Shown here: positions 17,069 to 27,607 of the stretch, in pieces | How the letters are laid out: each line of letters opens with the position of its first letter | Position numbering within the stretch: the first letter of the stretch is position 1 | Assembly: GCF_003600685.1 (NCBI RefSeq) | Contig: NZ_CP032084.1 | Coordinates: forward strand, 1,054,001-1,118,000 | From: Achromobacter sp. B7 | GTDB taxonomy: Bacteria; Pseudomonadota; Gammaproteobacteria; Burkholderiales; Burkholderiaceae_B | Direction: 5' to 3' | DNA length: 64,000 bases | Made by a program: the position numbers and the translations under genes | Notes under the pieces: generated by a model | Told to the model about the DNA's origin: nothing | Database searches by the model: none | What the model saw: the letters and a program-made list of their open reading frames with translations, nothing else

Positions 17069-17488
17069 ATGAGCGACCAAAGCGAACTGAAGAACATGGG
17101 TTTGAAGGCGACGTTTCCGCGCCTGAAAATTCTTGATATTTTCCGCAAATCCGACCAACGCCACCTTAGCGCCGAAGACGTCTACCGCGCGCTGATCGGC
17201 GAAAACGTCGAAATCGGCCTGGCAACCGTCTACCGTGTGCTGACCCAGTTCGAGCAGGCCGGCATCCTGGCCCGCAGCCAGTTCGACAGCGGCAAGGCTG
17301 TGTTCGAACTGAACGACGGCGATCACCACGATCACCTGATCTGCACGAATTGCGGCACCGTGGTCGAGTTTTCAGACCCGGAGATCGAAAAGCGCCAGCA
17401 GAAGATCGCCAAGGACAACGGTTTCGCGCTGGAAAGCCACGCGATGGTGTTGTACGGCGTGTGCAGCAGCTGCGTGAAAGGGCGCTAA
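17069..17488 (+). CDS. fur: ferric uptake regulator Fur
   Basis: 139 residues from ATG 17069. The N-terminal winged helix has [14 protein letters not shown] and the recognition segment [18 protein letters not shown]. The dimerisation domain has the metal ligands HHDHLIC near residue 88 and the Cys pairs CTNC and CSSC, which form the structural zinc site. In the iron-bound state it represses iron uptake genes. It is divergent from bamE; the 150-bp region between them must hold both promoters and includes an AT-rich stretch with near-repeats (TTATCATAAAGG / TTTCATAAGG) that could be autoregulatory, though no clear Fur box was confirmed. Confidence 0.97.
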   Translation: MSDQSELKNMGLKATFPRLKILDIFRKSDQRHLSAEDVYRALIGENVEIGLATVYRVLTQFEQAGILARSQFDSGKAVFELNDGDHHDHLICTNCGTVVEFSDPEIEKRQQKIAKDNGFALESHAMVLYGVCSSCVKGR

Positions 17489-17544
17489 ACCGCTAGCGTC
17501 CGCCCCACGGTCCGTGGCCGCGCTCGTTGCGGGCCAGTGAGATC

Positions 17545-17577
17545 AAAAGCCCCTTCTTGATGAAGGGGCTTTTTTTT
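17545..17577 (+). terminator. terminator after fur
   Basis: AAAAGCCCCTTC pairs perfectly with GAAGGGGCTTTT around TTGAT and continues into a T run. The A run on the other side means it may also stop recN transcripts from the minus strand. Confidence 0.9.
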
Positions 17578-17721
17578 GTCTGCGAGGGGGCGGGGCTTTT
17601 GCCTGGCTTTGCCTGGTTTTTGCATGGCTTTCTCGCGGCTTCGGGCCGCATTTTGTACGGCGTTCGCGCGAATTTGCCTTGGAGCCAGGGCTGGACTTGC
17701 CCCCGGCTGCGCTCAACCGGC

Positions 17722-19383
17722 TCAGGCCGCGGGCTGGCCGAAACCTTCCAGCATTTCGCGGGCGTGCTCGCGCGTGGTGGCGGTCAGCTTGATGCCGCCC
17801 AGCATCCGGGCGATTTCCTCAACACGCGCCGCCGCGTCCAGTTCTTCGATGCTGGAGCGCGTGGTGCCGCGAGATTCCGTCTTGCTGACCAGGAATTGGT
17901 TGTTCGCGCAGGCGGCTACCTGGGGCAAGTGGGTCACGCACAGCACTTGATGGCGTTCGCCCAGCTCGCGCAGCAGCTTGCCCACGGCTTCGGCCACCGC
18001 GCCGCCTACGCCGCTGTCGACTTCGTCGAAGATCAACGTCGGCACGCGCGCCGCGCGGCTGGCAATGACGGACAGCGCCAGCGAAATCCGCGACAACTCG
18101 CCGCCCGAAGCCACTTTGGCCAGGGGGCGCGGGGTGGTGCCGGCGTGGCCGGCCACCAGGAATTCAACCTGCTCGTTGCCGTGCGCGGACGGCGCGGCGG
18201 CGGTCAAGGTGGGTTCGAACTTGCCGCCCTGCATGGCCAGCGTCTGCATGGCCTGGGTGACTTGCTTGCCCAGGTCCTTGGCAATCTTGCGGCGGGCGCT
18301 CGTCAGCTTGGCCGCCGCCGTGTCGTATTGCGACTGCGCCGCAACTGACTGAGCCCGCAGCGCATCGATATCGCCCGCCGCTTGCAAGGCGGCCAGCTCG
18401 GCATGCAGGGAATCGCGCAATTCGCACAGGGCGTCGGGCTCGACGCGGAATTTGCGCGCGGTCTCGAACACCAGGCCCAGGCGTGCTTCGACGTCGGCCA
18501 AGCGCTTGGGGTCCAGATCGACGCGGCTGACGTAGTTGTTCAGGTCGGACACGGCTTCGCTGATGGCGATGCGGGCGGACTCGAGTTCGTCGTACACACC
18601 TTGCAGGCCGGGGTCATGCCGCAGCATTTGCTGAATGCGGTGATTGGCGGCTGTGACGCGGTGGTGCGCGGAATCGCCTTCGCCGTCCAGCGCTTCCAGG
18701 ATTTGCGAGGCGCCGTCCAGCAGCGACTGCGAATGCGACAAGCGCGTGTGCTCGGACTGCAAGGATTCCCATTCGTCGGGGCCCAGTGCCAGCTGATCCA
18801 GTTCGTCCACCTGCCATTGCAGCCGGTCGCGTTCGTTGGCCAGGCTAGCGGCGTCTTTTTCGGCGGCTTCAAGTTGTCGCGCCAGCGCGCGCCATTGCTT
18901 CCACGCCTGACCCACGGCCTGGCGCAGATCGGCATGGCCGCCGTGCGCGTCCAGCAGATCGCGCTGTGCGTCGGGGCGCATCAGGCTTTGATGGGCGTGT
19001 TGGCCGTGGATGTCGACCAGGCTGTCGCCCAATTCGCGCAGCTGCCCCACGGTGGCGGGCGTGCCGTTGATGTAGGCGCGGCTGCGGCCCTGCGCGTCGA
19101 TGACCCGGCGCAGCGACAGTTCGTCATCGACGTCGATCTCGCGTTCGTTCAGCCAGCTGTGCAATGACTTCGGCGTATCGAACACGGCAGTGATGTCGGC
19201 GCGCGGTGCGCCTTCGCGCAGCATGCTGGCGTCGCCGCGTTCGCCCAGCGCAAGCGCCAGCGCGTCCACCAGGATGGATTTGCCCGCCCCGGTCTCGCCG
19301 GAGAACACGGTGAAGCCGGGGCCGAAATGGATTTCGGTCTGTTCGACGATGACGAAGTCGCGGATATGCAGGGTGCGCAGCAT
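17722..19383 (-). CDS. recN: DNA repair protein RecN (SMC-like ATPase)
   Basis: 553 residues, full length. The Walker A motif GETGAGKS is at about 30-37. The coiled-coil arms occupy roughly 160-360 (rich in Arg/Glu/Leu/Gln), and the C-terminal ATPase half has the signature LAKVASGGELSRISLALSV and Walker B PTLIFDEVDSGVGG. RecN gathers broken DNA ends during recombinational repair. The gene lies 13 nt downstream of nadK on the same strand, the usual nadK-recN pairing, so the two are co-transcribed. No SOS box was identified between them. Confidence 0.96.
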   Translation of the reverse strand: MLRTLHIRDFVIVEQTEIHFGPGFTVFSGETGAGKSILVDALALALGERGDASMLREGAPRADITAVFDTPKSLHSWLNEREIDVDDELSLRRVIDAQGRSRAYINGTPATVGQLRELGDSLVDIHGQHAHQSLMRPDAQRDLLDAHGGHADLRQAVGQAWKQWRALARQLEAAEKDAASLANERDRLQWQVDELDQLALGPDEWESLQSEHTRLSHSQSLLDGASQILEALDGEGDSAHHRVTAANHRIQQMLRHDPGLQGVYDELESARIAISEAVSDLNNYVSRVDLDPKRLADVEARLGLVFETARKFRVEPDALCELRDSLHAELAALQAAGDIDALRAQSVAAQSQYDTAAAKLTSARRKIAKDLGKQVTQAMQTLAMQGGKFEPTLTAAAPSAHGNEQVEFLVAGHAGTTPRPLAKVASGGELSRISLALSVIASRAARVPTLIFDEVDSGVGGAVAEAVGKLLRELGERHQVLCVTHLPQVAACANNQFLVSKTESRGTTRSSIEELDAAARVEEIARMLGGIKLTATTREHAREMLEGFGQPAA

Positions 19384-19396
19384 GTCGGGGCGCTTA

Positions 19397-20296
19397 CTAC
19401 TCTACGTTGTCGGTGGCCTGGGGCATCAGGTTCCAATGCAGCTTGCGGCGCAAGGTGGAAAAGAAGCTGTAGCCCTCGGGGTGCACGAAGCGGATGGTGT
19501 ACGGCGCGCGCTGCACGACGATGCGGTCGCCCGGTTGCAGGTCGGACCAGGTCTGCATGTCGAAATGCACGCTGGCGCCCACTTCCACGCGGCCCATCGC
19601 GGTCAGCGTCATGTTCAGCACACCGGTGTCCGGGATGACGATGGGGCGGTTCGACAGCGTTTGCGGCGCCACGGGCACCAGCACCATGGCGTTCATGCCG
19701 GGGTGCAGGATGGGGCCGTTGGCGGACAGCGCATACGCGGTCGAGCCGGTAGGGGTGGCGATGATCAGGCCATCGGCGCGCTGTGTGTACATGAAGGCGC
19801 CGTCCAGTTCGACACGCACTTCGATCATGCCGCCGCGCCCGGCGCGGTTCAGCACGACGTCGTTGAGCGCCGACGCGGAATACATTTTCTGGTCGCCACG
19901 CCACACGCTGCCTTCCAGCAGCATGCGTTCTTCAATCTGGAAGCTGCCTTCAAGCACGCGCGCCAATGCACCGTGCGCGTCTTGCAGCGGGATGTCGGTG
20001 ATGAAGCCCAGGCGCCCGTGGTTGATGCCCACCAGGGGGACACCAAATGGCGCCAGATGCCGGCCGGCGCCCAGCACCGTGCCGTCGCCGCCCATCACGA
20101 CGGCCAGCGATGCGTTCTGGCCAATCTCTTCAAGGGTAGCTATTGGGTATTCGGTCAGGCCGGTGTTGCGCGCGGTGTCGGCATCGATCAGCACATGCCG
20201 GCCCGCTTGCGTCAGCGCGTGCGCAAGGGCTCTTAGCGGGGTGTCCAGGCCGGTGTCCTGGTATCTGCCGATCAGGGCGACGGTAGGAAAGTGCAT
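19397..20296 (-). CDS. nadK: NAD kinase
   Basis: 299 residues. It phosphorylates NAD to NADP. The family motif GGDGTVLG lies at about residues 69-76, followed by [21 protein letters not shown] and the NAD-binding [23 protein letters not shown] segment with the conserved Asp, Ser and Thr. The start ATG at 20296 is the only good one, and the promoter must lie in the 139-bp region shared with hrcA on the opposite strand. Downstream recN follows closely. Confidence 0.96.
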   Translation of the reverse strand: MHFPTVALIGRYQDTGLDTPLRALAHALTQAGRHVLIDADTARNTGLTEYPIATLEEIGQNASLAVVMGGDGTVLGAGRHLAPFGVPLVGINHGRLGFITDIPLQDAHGALARVLEGSFQIEERMLLEGSVWRGDQKMYSASALNDVVLNRAGRGGMIEVRVELDGAFMYTQRADGLIIATPTGSTAYALSANGPILHPGMNAMVLVPVAPQTLSNRPIVIPDTGVLNMTLTAMGRVEVGASVHFDMQTWSDLQPGDRIVVQRAPYTIRFVHPEGYSFFSTLRRKLHWNLMPQATDNVE

Positions 20297-20435
20297 GGAT
20301 GCGGGCGTATCAAAAGGGCGAAGCCGAAGCCAAAACCTGCCCGGAATGGGCCGATTAGCCGATTATATGGGGCCGCATATCTGCTTGCGGGACAAAAATC
20401 GCCTTTATCCTAAAAGATTCCTTAAAATGCCCGCT

Positions 20436-21440
20436 ATGGATGACCGCGCACGCGCACTACTGAAAGCGTTGATAGAACGCTACATCGCCGATGGGCAGCC
20501 CGTCGGCTCGCGGACGCTATCGAAAGTCTTTGACTTGTCCCCGGCCACCATCCGCAATGTCATGGCGGACCTGGAAGAGCTGGGGCTGATCCATAGCCCG
20601 CACACCTCCGCCGGCCGCGTGCCTACGCCGCGAGGCTATCGCATGTTCGTCGATTCCCTGCTGGCCGTGCAGTCTTATCAGCTGCAACCGCACAACATGG
20701 GCGAAATGCTGTCGGCGGCCGAACCTACCCGCGCCGTCAACGCCGCCGCCGCGTTGCTGTCCAACCTGACGCAATTCGCGGGCGTGGTGCTGACCCCCAA
20801 GCGCGCCCAGGTGTTCCGGCAGATCGAATTCATCCGGCTGTCGGACAAGCGCGTGCTGCTTATCATCGTCACGCCGGATGGCGATGTCCAGAACCGCATT
20901 CTCTTTGTCCAGCGCGATTACGCCGAGGCGGAATTGCTGGAAGCCGGCAATTTCTTCAACATGCATTTCGCGGGCAAGTCGTTCAACGCCGTGCGCCAGA
21001 CGCTATCGACCGAACTGGCCCAGCTGCGCGAAGACATTTCGCGGCTGATGCAGGCGGCGGTCGAGGCCAGCGCCGAGGCCGCGGAAGACGGCGACACCAT
21101 GGTCATCTCGGGCGAGCGCAAGCTGCTGGACGTTACCGATATCGCGTCCGACATGGATCGGCTGCGCAAGATGTTCTCGCTGTTCGAGAAAAAGACCGAC
21201 CTGCTGCAACTGCTGGACGTGTCCAGCCGCGCACAGGGCGTGCAGATCTACATCGGCGGCGATTCCCAATTGGTGCCCATGGAAGAGGTCTCGGTCATTA
21301 CCGCGCCCTATGGCGTGGACGGCAAGGTCGTGGGCACGTTGGGCGTCATCGGCCCGACCCGCATGGCTTACGAACGCGTGATTCCCATCGTGGACATCAC
21401 GGCGCGCCTGCTGTCCAACGCGCTCAGCCACAACCAGTAG
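20436..21440 (+). CDS. hrcA: heat-inducible transcription repressor HrcA
   Basis: 334 residues from ATG 20436 ([10 protein letters not shown]), the usual family start; ATG 20427 adds three residues. The winged-helix region has [17 protein letters not shown] and [14 protein letters not shown]. The GAF-like and dimerisation parts follow. HrcA normally binds CIRCE operators (TTAGCACTC-N9-GAGTGCTAA) and needs GroEL to fold. No CIRCE element was seen upstream of hrcA, grpE or dnaK here, which suggests its targets (typically groESL) are elsewhere. It is followed after 45 nt by hemH in the same direction. Confidence 0.96.
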   Translation: MDDRARALLKALIERYIADGQPVGSRTLSKVFDLSPATIRNVMADLEELGLIHSPHTSAGRVPTPRGYRMFVDSLLAVQSYQLQPHNMGEMLSAAEPTRAVNAAAALLSNLTQFAGVVLTPKRAQVFRQIEFIRLSDKRVLLIIVTPDGDVQNRILFVQRDYAEAELLEAGNFFNMHFAGKSFNAVRQTLSTELAQLREDISRLMQAAVEASAEAAEDGDTMVISGERKLLDVTDIASDMDRLRKMFSLFEKKTDLLQLLDVSSRAQGVQIYIGGDSQLVPMEEVSVITAPYGVDGKVVGTLGVIGPTRMAYERVIPIVDITARLLSNALSHNQ

Positions 21441-21485
21441 TCCCATTCAAAGCTACATCCTCCTCGCGGAGGAAGGGGAGTTTTT

Positions 21486-22610
21486 GTGTTTCTTCGCCTG
21501 TTCAAGTACCTGTGGCCTGAACGCTACCTGCCGGAAGCCGAGCAGGAGGACCCCTTCAACGAAGACCCGCCGGCCCGCGCGCCCGGCAAAGTCGGGGTGC
21601 TGCTGGTCAACCTGGGTACGCCGGATACGCCGGACAAACAGGGCATCCGCAAATACCTGGGCGAATTCCTGTCCGACCCCCGCGTCATTGAAATTCCACG
21701 TTATTTATGGAAACCCATCCTGTACGGGCTGGTGCTGACGCTGCGACCCAAGAAGCTGGCGCCGCGCTATGCGGGCGTCTGGCTGAAAGAAGGGTCGCCC
21801 CTGATGGTCTATAGCCAGCGTCAGGCGGACGGCGTACGCGCCGCGCTGGAGGCGGCGGGCATCGACGCCGTGGTGGAACTGGGCATGCGCTACGGCAACC
21901 CGTCCATCCCCGACGCCATCACCCGTTTGCGCGCGGCCGGTTGCGAACGCATCCTGACCGTGCCGCTGTACCCGCAATACGCGGCCAGCACCACGGCCAC
22001 GGTCGTGGACGCGGTTACCCGCCATGCCGGGCGCCTGCGGGATCAGCCTGAACTGCGCTTTACCAAGCGCTTTCACGAGGACCCCGCCTGGCTGGACCCG
22101 CTGGCCGCCCGCATCGAGTCGTTCTGGCGCGACCACGGCAAGCCGCAGAAGCTGGTCATGAGCTTTCACGGCTTGCCGCGATATTCCATCGAACTGGGCG
22201 ACCCCTACTACCGCGACTGCATGGAGTCGGCCCGCCTGTTGTCCCAGCGGCTGTCGCTGCCGCGCGAACAGATCGAAGTCACCTTCCAAAGCCGCTTTGG
22301 TACTGCCCGCTGGCTTGAGCCCTATACCGAACCGACCCTGAAAGCGTTAGCCGCTTCGGGTGTTACCGAGGTGGATGTGGTGTGCCCGGGATTTGTGGCA
22401 GACTGTCTGGAAACCCTGGAAGAGATCAGCCTGGAATGCCGGGACGCCTTTATTGAGGCGGGCGGCAAGCAGTTTCGTTACATCCCTGCGCTGAACGACG
22501 ATCCCGCATGGATCGCCGGCTTGGCCACTTTGGTGGAACGCAACTTGCAGGGCTGGCCGTTGAAGATCCAGGCCAACACGGACTTGAAGGAGAAGGCGCA
22601 TGCACCATGA
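21486..22610 (+). CDS. hemH: ferrochelatase HemH
   Basis: 374 residues with a GTG start at 21486 preceded by a strong GGAGGAAGGGGAG ribosome site. It inserts ferrous iron into protoporphyrin IX, the last step of haem synthesis. Motifs: VGVLLVNLGTPDTP, RYAGVWLKEGSPLMVYS, the VPLYPQYAAST segment, the metal-binding His in LVMSFHGLPRYS and the Glu in CPGFVADCLETLEEI. The 37-residue N-terminal extension before the core is longer than in enteric HemH, as is usual in Betaproteobacteria. It lies 45 nt after hrcA and overlaps the next small gene by 11 nt. Confidence 0.96.
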   Translation: MFLRLFKYLWPERYLPEAEQEDPFNEDPPARAPGKVGVLLVNLGTPDTPDKQGIRKYLGEFLSDPRVIEIPRYLWKPILYGLVLTLRPKKLAPRYAGVWLKEGSPLMVYSQRQADGVRAALEAAGIDAVVELGMRYGNPSIPDAITRLRAAGCERILTVPLYPQYAASTTATVVDAVTRHAGRLRDQPELRFTKRFHEDPAWLDPLAARIESFWRDHGKPQKLVMSFHGLPRYSIELGDPYYRDCMESARLLSQRLSLPREQIEVTFQSRFGTARWLEPYTEPTLKALAASGVTEVDVVCPGFVADCLETLEEISLECRDAFIEAGGKQFRYIPALNDDPAWIAGLATLVERNLQGWPLKIQANTDLKEKAHAP

Positions 22611-22836
22611 TCCCAAGAGCGGCAAGAGCGTAAAAAAGGGGACCGTTGCCACCCCGGTGGACGAGGATCAGGTCGAACACGATCTGGATGAAGCGCTAGC
22701 CGAGACCTTTCCCGCCAGCGATCCCATCGCCATCCGTCCTGAACCGGACGACGATGACGACAAGGTGGATCGCGGGCTCGAAGAGAGCTTCCCCGCCAGC
22801 GACCCGGTCGCCCCGGCGCAGCCCCACAAGAAGTAA
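22600..22836 (+). CDS. small acidic protein with two SFPASDP motifs
   Basis: 78 residues, very acidic, no membrane segment. It contains a duplicated motif, LDEALAETFPASDPIA (about residues 28-43) and LEESFPASDPVA (about 60-71), separated by an Asp run (DDDDDK). The FPASDP motif recurs in many small uncharacterised bacterial proteins, often near stress genes; no biochemical role is known to me. It overlaps the hemH stop by 11 nt, so it is translationally coupled to haem synthesis and lies just before the heat-shock genes. The low complexity makes an intrinsically disordered protein likely. Confidence 0.75.
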   Translation: MHHDPKSGKSVKKGTVATPVDEDQVEHDLDEALAETFPASDPIAIRPEPDDDDDKVDRGLEESFPASDPVAPAQPHKK

Positions 22837-22917
22837 GCAGCCGGCCCCGCCGGGCCAAGCCCGGGCGGGCTTGCTGCCTCGGGCGGGCGCCGTCAGGGAA
22901 TATTTCCCTTTCCCGGG

Positions 22918-22945
22918 CTTGAAATAGGGGTATTGGCCCCCATTC
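22918..22945 (+). promoter_or_regulatory. sigma-32 (RpoH) promoter upstream of grpE
   Basis: CTTGAAA at 22918-22924, a 13-nt spacer, and CCCCATTC at 22938-22945 match the RpoH consensus (CTTGAAA, then CCCCATnT). The grpE start is 37 nt downstream of the -10. Confidence 0.88.
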
Positions 22946-22981
22946 ATGTCTGCGAAAGCCATTCTTTTTGGAGGATTCCCC

Positions 22982-23539
22982 ATGACGGCACCCCACGAGC
23001 CTGTAGATAAGACGCCCGAAGCCGGCCAGAACGCCGACGCGGCACCCGCCGACCAGGGCGCGGCAGAGGCCGAGCTGAACGAGTTGCGCGCCCAGCTGGA
23101 CGCCGCCCAAGCTACCGTCAATGAGCAGCACGATCAGCTTCTGCGTGTGCACGCCGAAGCTGAAAATGTGCGCCGCCGCGCGCAGGAAGAAGTGTCCAAG
23201 GCGCGCAAGTTCGGCATCGAATCGTTTGCCGAAAGCCTGGTGCCGGTCAAGGACAGCCTTGAAGCCGCCCTGGCCCAGCCCGACCAGACCGTCCAGACGC
23301 TGCGCGAAGGCGTCGAAGTCACCCTGAAGCAGTTGTCGGCCGCGTTCGAGCGCAACATGCTCAAGGACATCGCGCCGGCCCAGGGCGACAAATTCGACCC
23401 GCACCTGCATCAGGCGATTTCGTCGATCCCCCACGAGCAACCCGCCAACACGGTGGTGCAGCTGCTGCAAAAGGGCTACGCCATTGCCGACCGCACGCTG
23501 CGTCCGGCGCTGGTAGTCGTATCGGCCGGCCAAGGCTGA
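22982..23539 (+). CDS. grpE: nucleotide exchange factor GrpE
   Basis: 185 residues from ATG 22982, chosen because GGAGG lies 7-11 nt upstream; an in-frame ATG at 22946 would sit on the promoter -10 end. A disordered acidic N-terminus is followed by a long coiled coil (about 25-85, AELNELRAQLDAAQATVNEQ). The family beta-wing domain then carries NVRRRAQEEVSKARKFGIESFA, DPHLHQAIS and the C-terminal VVQLLQKGYAIADRTLRPALVVV. It releases ADP from DnaK. A sigma-32 promoter lies just upstream. Confidence 0.97.
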   Translation: MTAPHEPVDKTPEAGQNADAAPADQGAAEAELNELRAQLDAAQATVNEQHDQLLRVHAEAENVRRRAQEEVSKARKFGIESFAESLVPVKDSLEAALAQPDQTVQTLREGVEVTLKQLSAAFERNMLKDIAPAQGDKFDPHLHQAISSIPHEQPANTVVQLLQKGYAIADRTLRPALVVVSAGQG

Positions 23540-23556
23540 AACGCCGGCCGCGTGTC

Positions 23557-23961
23557 ATGACCGATCCCCGTTTCGATCCGGCTCAAGTCTTCCAGGTGTT
23601 CGGCATGCGTCATGTCGACACCGAGGGCTTTGATGCCACCGTGGTCCAGGCGCCGGGAACGGATCTGCGCTGTGTGTTTTTATGGGGACAGGATTGCTAT
23701 AACTGCAATCTTTTCAAGCAGGCGGCGCTGCTGCACCAGGAAACGTTGCTGAAGCTGGGCCTGACCTGGTTCGAGGCCGACGTTTACGCCGACGAACCCC
23801 TGGGCCGGCGCTTTTCCCTGCATGGTGTCCCCACTTTCGTGCTGTACCGGGCTGGCAAACGGCTGGGTCGTATCACCGGTTGGCCCGGATTGCCCCAGTT
23901 CACGGCGGCAATTTCGCGGTTGCAGGACCCGAATGCGGAAAATTCCGGCAAGGCGTCTTGA
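23557..23961 (+). CDS. thioredoxin-like protein between grpE and dnaK
   Basis: 134 residues with no signal peptide, so cytoplasmic. A thioredoxin fold is indicated by VFLWGQDCYNC (Cys47-x-x-Cys50), the following helix, FEADVYADEPLGRRFSLHGVPTFVLY with the cis-Pro (VPTF), and RITGWPG. The active-site dipeptide Tyr-Asn differs from Gly-Pro of classical thioredoxin, so redox potential may differ. It lies 17 nt after grpE and is probably co-transcribed with it. The dnaK sigma-32 promoter starts at its stop codon. A role in oxidative or heat-linked thiol repair is plausible but inferred from position only. Confidence 0.85.
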   Translation: MTDPRFDPAQVFQVFGMRHVDTEGFDATVVQAPGTDLRCVFLWGQDCYNCNLFKQAALLHQETLLKLGLTWFEADVYADEPLGRRFSLHGVPTFVLYRAGKRLGRITGWPGLPQFTAAISRLQDPNAENSGKAS

Positions 23962-23984
23962 AAACCCTGCGACTAACCCCAGTT
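23957..23984 (+). promoter_or_regulatory. sigma-32 (RpoH) promoter upstream of dnaK
   Basis: CTTGAAA at 23957-23963, a 13-nt spacer and CCCCAGTT at 23977-23984. It overlaps the stop codon of the thioredoxin-like gene; dnaK starts 56 nt after the -10. Confidence 0.85.
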
Positions 23985-24040
23985 ATGTGGGGACAAGAAG
24001 TTTCTCTCTATTTTCATAGATCAATTCAAGGTAACCCACC

Positions 24041-25966
<1,926 letters not shown>

Positions 25967-25991
25967 TGGCCGGGCGCTGACCAGCCTCTGC

Positions 25992-26025
25992 CGCCCGGTA
26001 GCCGGAGAAATCCGCCTACCGGGCG
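25992..26025 (+). promoter_or_regulatory. GAAA-tetraloop hairpin between dnaK and dnaJ
   Basis: CGCCCGGTAG-C-CGGA, GAAA loop, TCCG-C-CTACCGGGCG: 14 paired bases with a single C-C mismatch and no T run. This suits an mRNA stability or partial attenuation element that lowers dnaJ relative to dnaK, rather than a full terminator. Confidence 0.75.
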
Positions 26026-26074
26026 TACTCATTCTGTAGCACTGAAAAGACGGCTCTATTCGAGCCCACGGATC

Positions 26075-27205
26075 ATGGCAAAACGCGACTATTACGAAGT
26101 TCTGGGCGTAGCAAAAAACGCCTCGGACGACGAACTCAAGAAGGCCTATCGAAAGCTGGCCATGAAATACCATCCGGACCGCAATCCGGACAGCAAAGAA
26201 GCCGAAGAGAAGTTCAAGGAAGCCAAGGAAGCCTACGAGGTCCTGGGCGATGAACAAAAGCGTGCCGCCTATGACCGCTACGGCCATGCGGGCGTGGATC
26301 CCAATTCCGCCGGCATGGGCGGGGCAGGGATGGGCGGCGGCTTTGCCGACGCCTTCGGCGACATCTTTGGCGAGATCTTTGGCGGCGCGGGCGGCGGCGG
26401 CCGTCGCGGCGGCCCGCAGGTGTATCGTGGCGCCGACCTGAAATACGCGCTGGAAATCACGTTGGAACAGGCTGCCGCCGGTTTCGACACCGAGATCCGC
26501 GTGCCCAGCTGGGAAAACTGCGACACCTGCCACGGCTCCGGCGCCAAGGTCGGCACGTCGCCCAAGACCTGCCGCACCTGCGGTGGCTCGGGCGCCGTGC
26601 GTATGCAGCAGGGCTTTTTCAGCGTGCAGCAAACCTGCCCGACCTGCCACGGCAACGGCAAGGAAATCACCGACCCGTGCCCGTCGTGCGATGGCGTGGG
26701 CCGCATCCGCCGCAACAAGACCTTGCAGGTGAAGATTCCGGCCGGCATTGATGACGGCATGCGCATCCGCTCCAGCGGCAATGGCGAACCGGGCATCAAC
26801 GGCGGTCCTCCGGGCGACCTGTATGTGGAAATCCACATCAAGCAGCACAAGATCTTCCAGCGCGATGGCGACGACCTGCACTGCGAGCTGACCATTCCGT
26901 TCACCACGGCGGCACTGGGCGGCGAATTGCAGGTGCCCACGCTGGGTGGCAAGGCCGAGATCTCGATTCCCGAGGGCACGCAGTCGGGCAAGACTTTCCG
27001 CTTGCGCGGCAAGGGTATCCGCGGCGTGCGCGGCAGCTATCCGGGTGATCTGTACTGCCACGTGGTGGTGGAAACGCCGGTGCGCCTGAGCGAAGACCAG
27101 AAGAGCATCCTGCGCCAGTTCGAGACGTCGCTGAACGACGGGGGCGATCGCCACTCGCCGCAAAGCAAGTCCTGGACGGATCGGGTGAAGGAATTCTTCA
27201 GCTGA
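26075..27205 (+). CDS. dnaJ: co-chaperone DnaJ (Hsp40)
   Basis: 376 residues. The J domain (1-70) has the HPD motif at 33-35. A Gly/Met/Ala-rich linker (about 75-115) follows, then the zinc-finger region with four CxxCxGxG repeats ([32 protein letters not shown]) at about 149-212, and the two C-terminal beta domains. It delivers substrates to DnaK and stimulates its ATPase. It lies 108 nt after dnaK in the same transcript, across the hairpin described above, and is followed by a strong terminator. Confidence 0.98.
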   Translation: MAKRDYYEVLGVAKNASDDELKKAYRKLAMKYHPDRNPDSKEAEEKFKEAKEAYEVLGDEQKRAAYDRYGHAGVDPNSAGMGGAGMGGGFADAFGDIFGEIFGGAGGGGRRGGPQVYRGADLKYALEITLEQAAAGFDTEIRVPSWENCDTCHGSGAKVGTSPKTCRTCGGSGAVRMQQGFFSVQQTCPTCHGNGKEITDPCPSCDGVGRIRRNKTLQVKIPAGIDDGMRIRSSGNGEPGINGGPPGDLYVEIHIKQHKIFQRDGDDLHCELTIPFTTAALGGELQVPTLGGKAEISIPEGTQSGKTFRLRGKGIRGVRGSYPGDLYCHVVVETPVRLSEDQKSILRQFETSLNDGGDRHSPQSKSWTDRVKEFFS

Positions 27206-27222
27206 TCGGGTTGAAGGACGCT

Positions 27223-27258
27223 AAAAAGCCGCGATGGAAATCGCGGCTTTTTCTTTTT
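27223..27258 (+). terminator. terminator after dnaJ
   Basis: AAAAAGCCGCGA-TGGAAA-TCGCGGCTTTTT, a 12-bp perfect stem, followed by CTTTTT. Confidence 0.92.
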
Positions 27259-27319
27259 GGGGGGCGTTTGGCAATGCGCGATCATCCTGGCCCCGGAGGC
27301 GTGGAGGATCGCCCAACGT

Positions 27320-27350
27320 AAAAAGGCCGCGGCTGGCTCGCCGCGGCCTT
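27320..27350 (-). terminator. minus-strand terminator beyond the tandem array
   Basis: AAGGCCGCGG (27323-27332) and CCGCGGCCTT (27341-27350) form a 10-bp stem. On the minus strand it is followed by T residues (the A run at 27320-27324). The minus-strand DUF4148 transcript would therefore carry the whole tandem array in its 3' region before ending here. Confidence 0.75.
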
Positions 27351-27359
27351 ACTGCTGGT

Positions 27360-27515
27360 ACTGCAACTGCTTGGTACTTCAACTGCTGGGTACTTCAACT
27401 GCTGGTACTTCAACTGCTGGGTACTTCAACTGCTGGGTACTTCAACTGCTTGGTACTGCAACTGCTGGTACTTCAACTGCTGGTACTTCAACTGCTGGTA
27501 CTTCAACTGCTAAGT
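27360..27515. repeat. ten-copy 15/16-nt tandem array (ACTTCAACTGCTGGGT)
   Basis: Ten consecutive units of ACTTCAACTGCTGGGT (16 nt) or ACTTCAACTGCTGGT (15 nt) fill 27360-27515, with partial units on each side. Units 1 and 7 have ACTGC in place of ACTTC, and units 1, 6 and 10 vary near the end (TTGGT, AAGT). The mixed 15/16-nt period rules out a conserved coding role and is typical of slippage or recombination variants. It lies between the dnaJ terminator and the DUF4148 gene. Confidence 0.95.
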
Positions 27516-27607
27516 ACTGCTACTACTACTGCGGTTGCCGCTGTGCCGGAAAAAACCGGTCCCAGGCCATGATGCCGCCCGAGACCGGCCGGGCTACAGC
27601 AAGCAGC

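Larger units (their letters stand above)
27206..27607. other. gene-free stretch between dnaJ and the DUF4148 gene
   Basis: About 400 nt between convergent genes. It holds the dnaJ terminator, a second hairpin oriented for the minus strand, and the ten-unit tandem array. Long open frames cross the array because it lacks stops, but none has a start and ribosome site or a recognisable product. Confidence 0.8.

Noticed and set aside
19494..20426. N-terminal extension of hrcA by over 300 codons
   Set aside because: It is antisense to nadK; HrcA family starts at [10 protein letters not shown].
22837..22981. CIRCE operator for HrcA near grpE
   Set aside because: No TTAGCACTC-N9-GAGTGCTAA match in this gap or before dnaK.
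27360..27515. CRISPR array
   Set aside because: Units are contiguous tandem repeats without unique spacers, and no cas genes are present.
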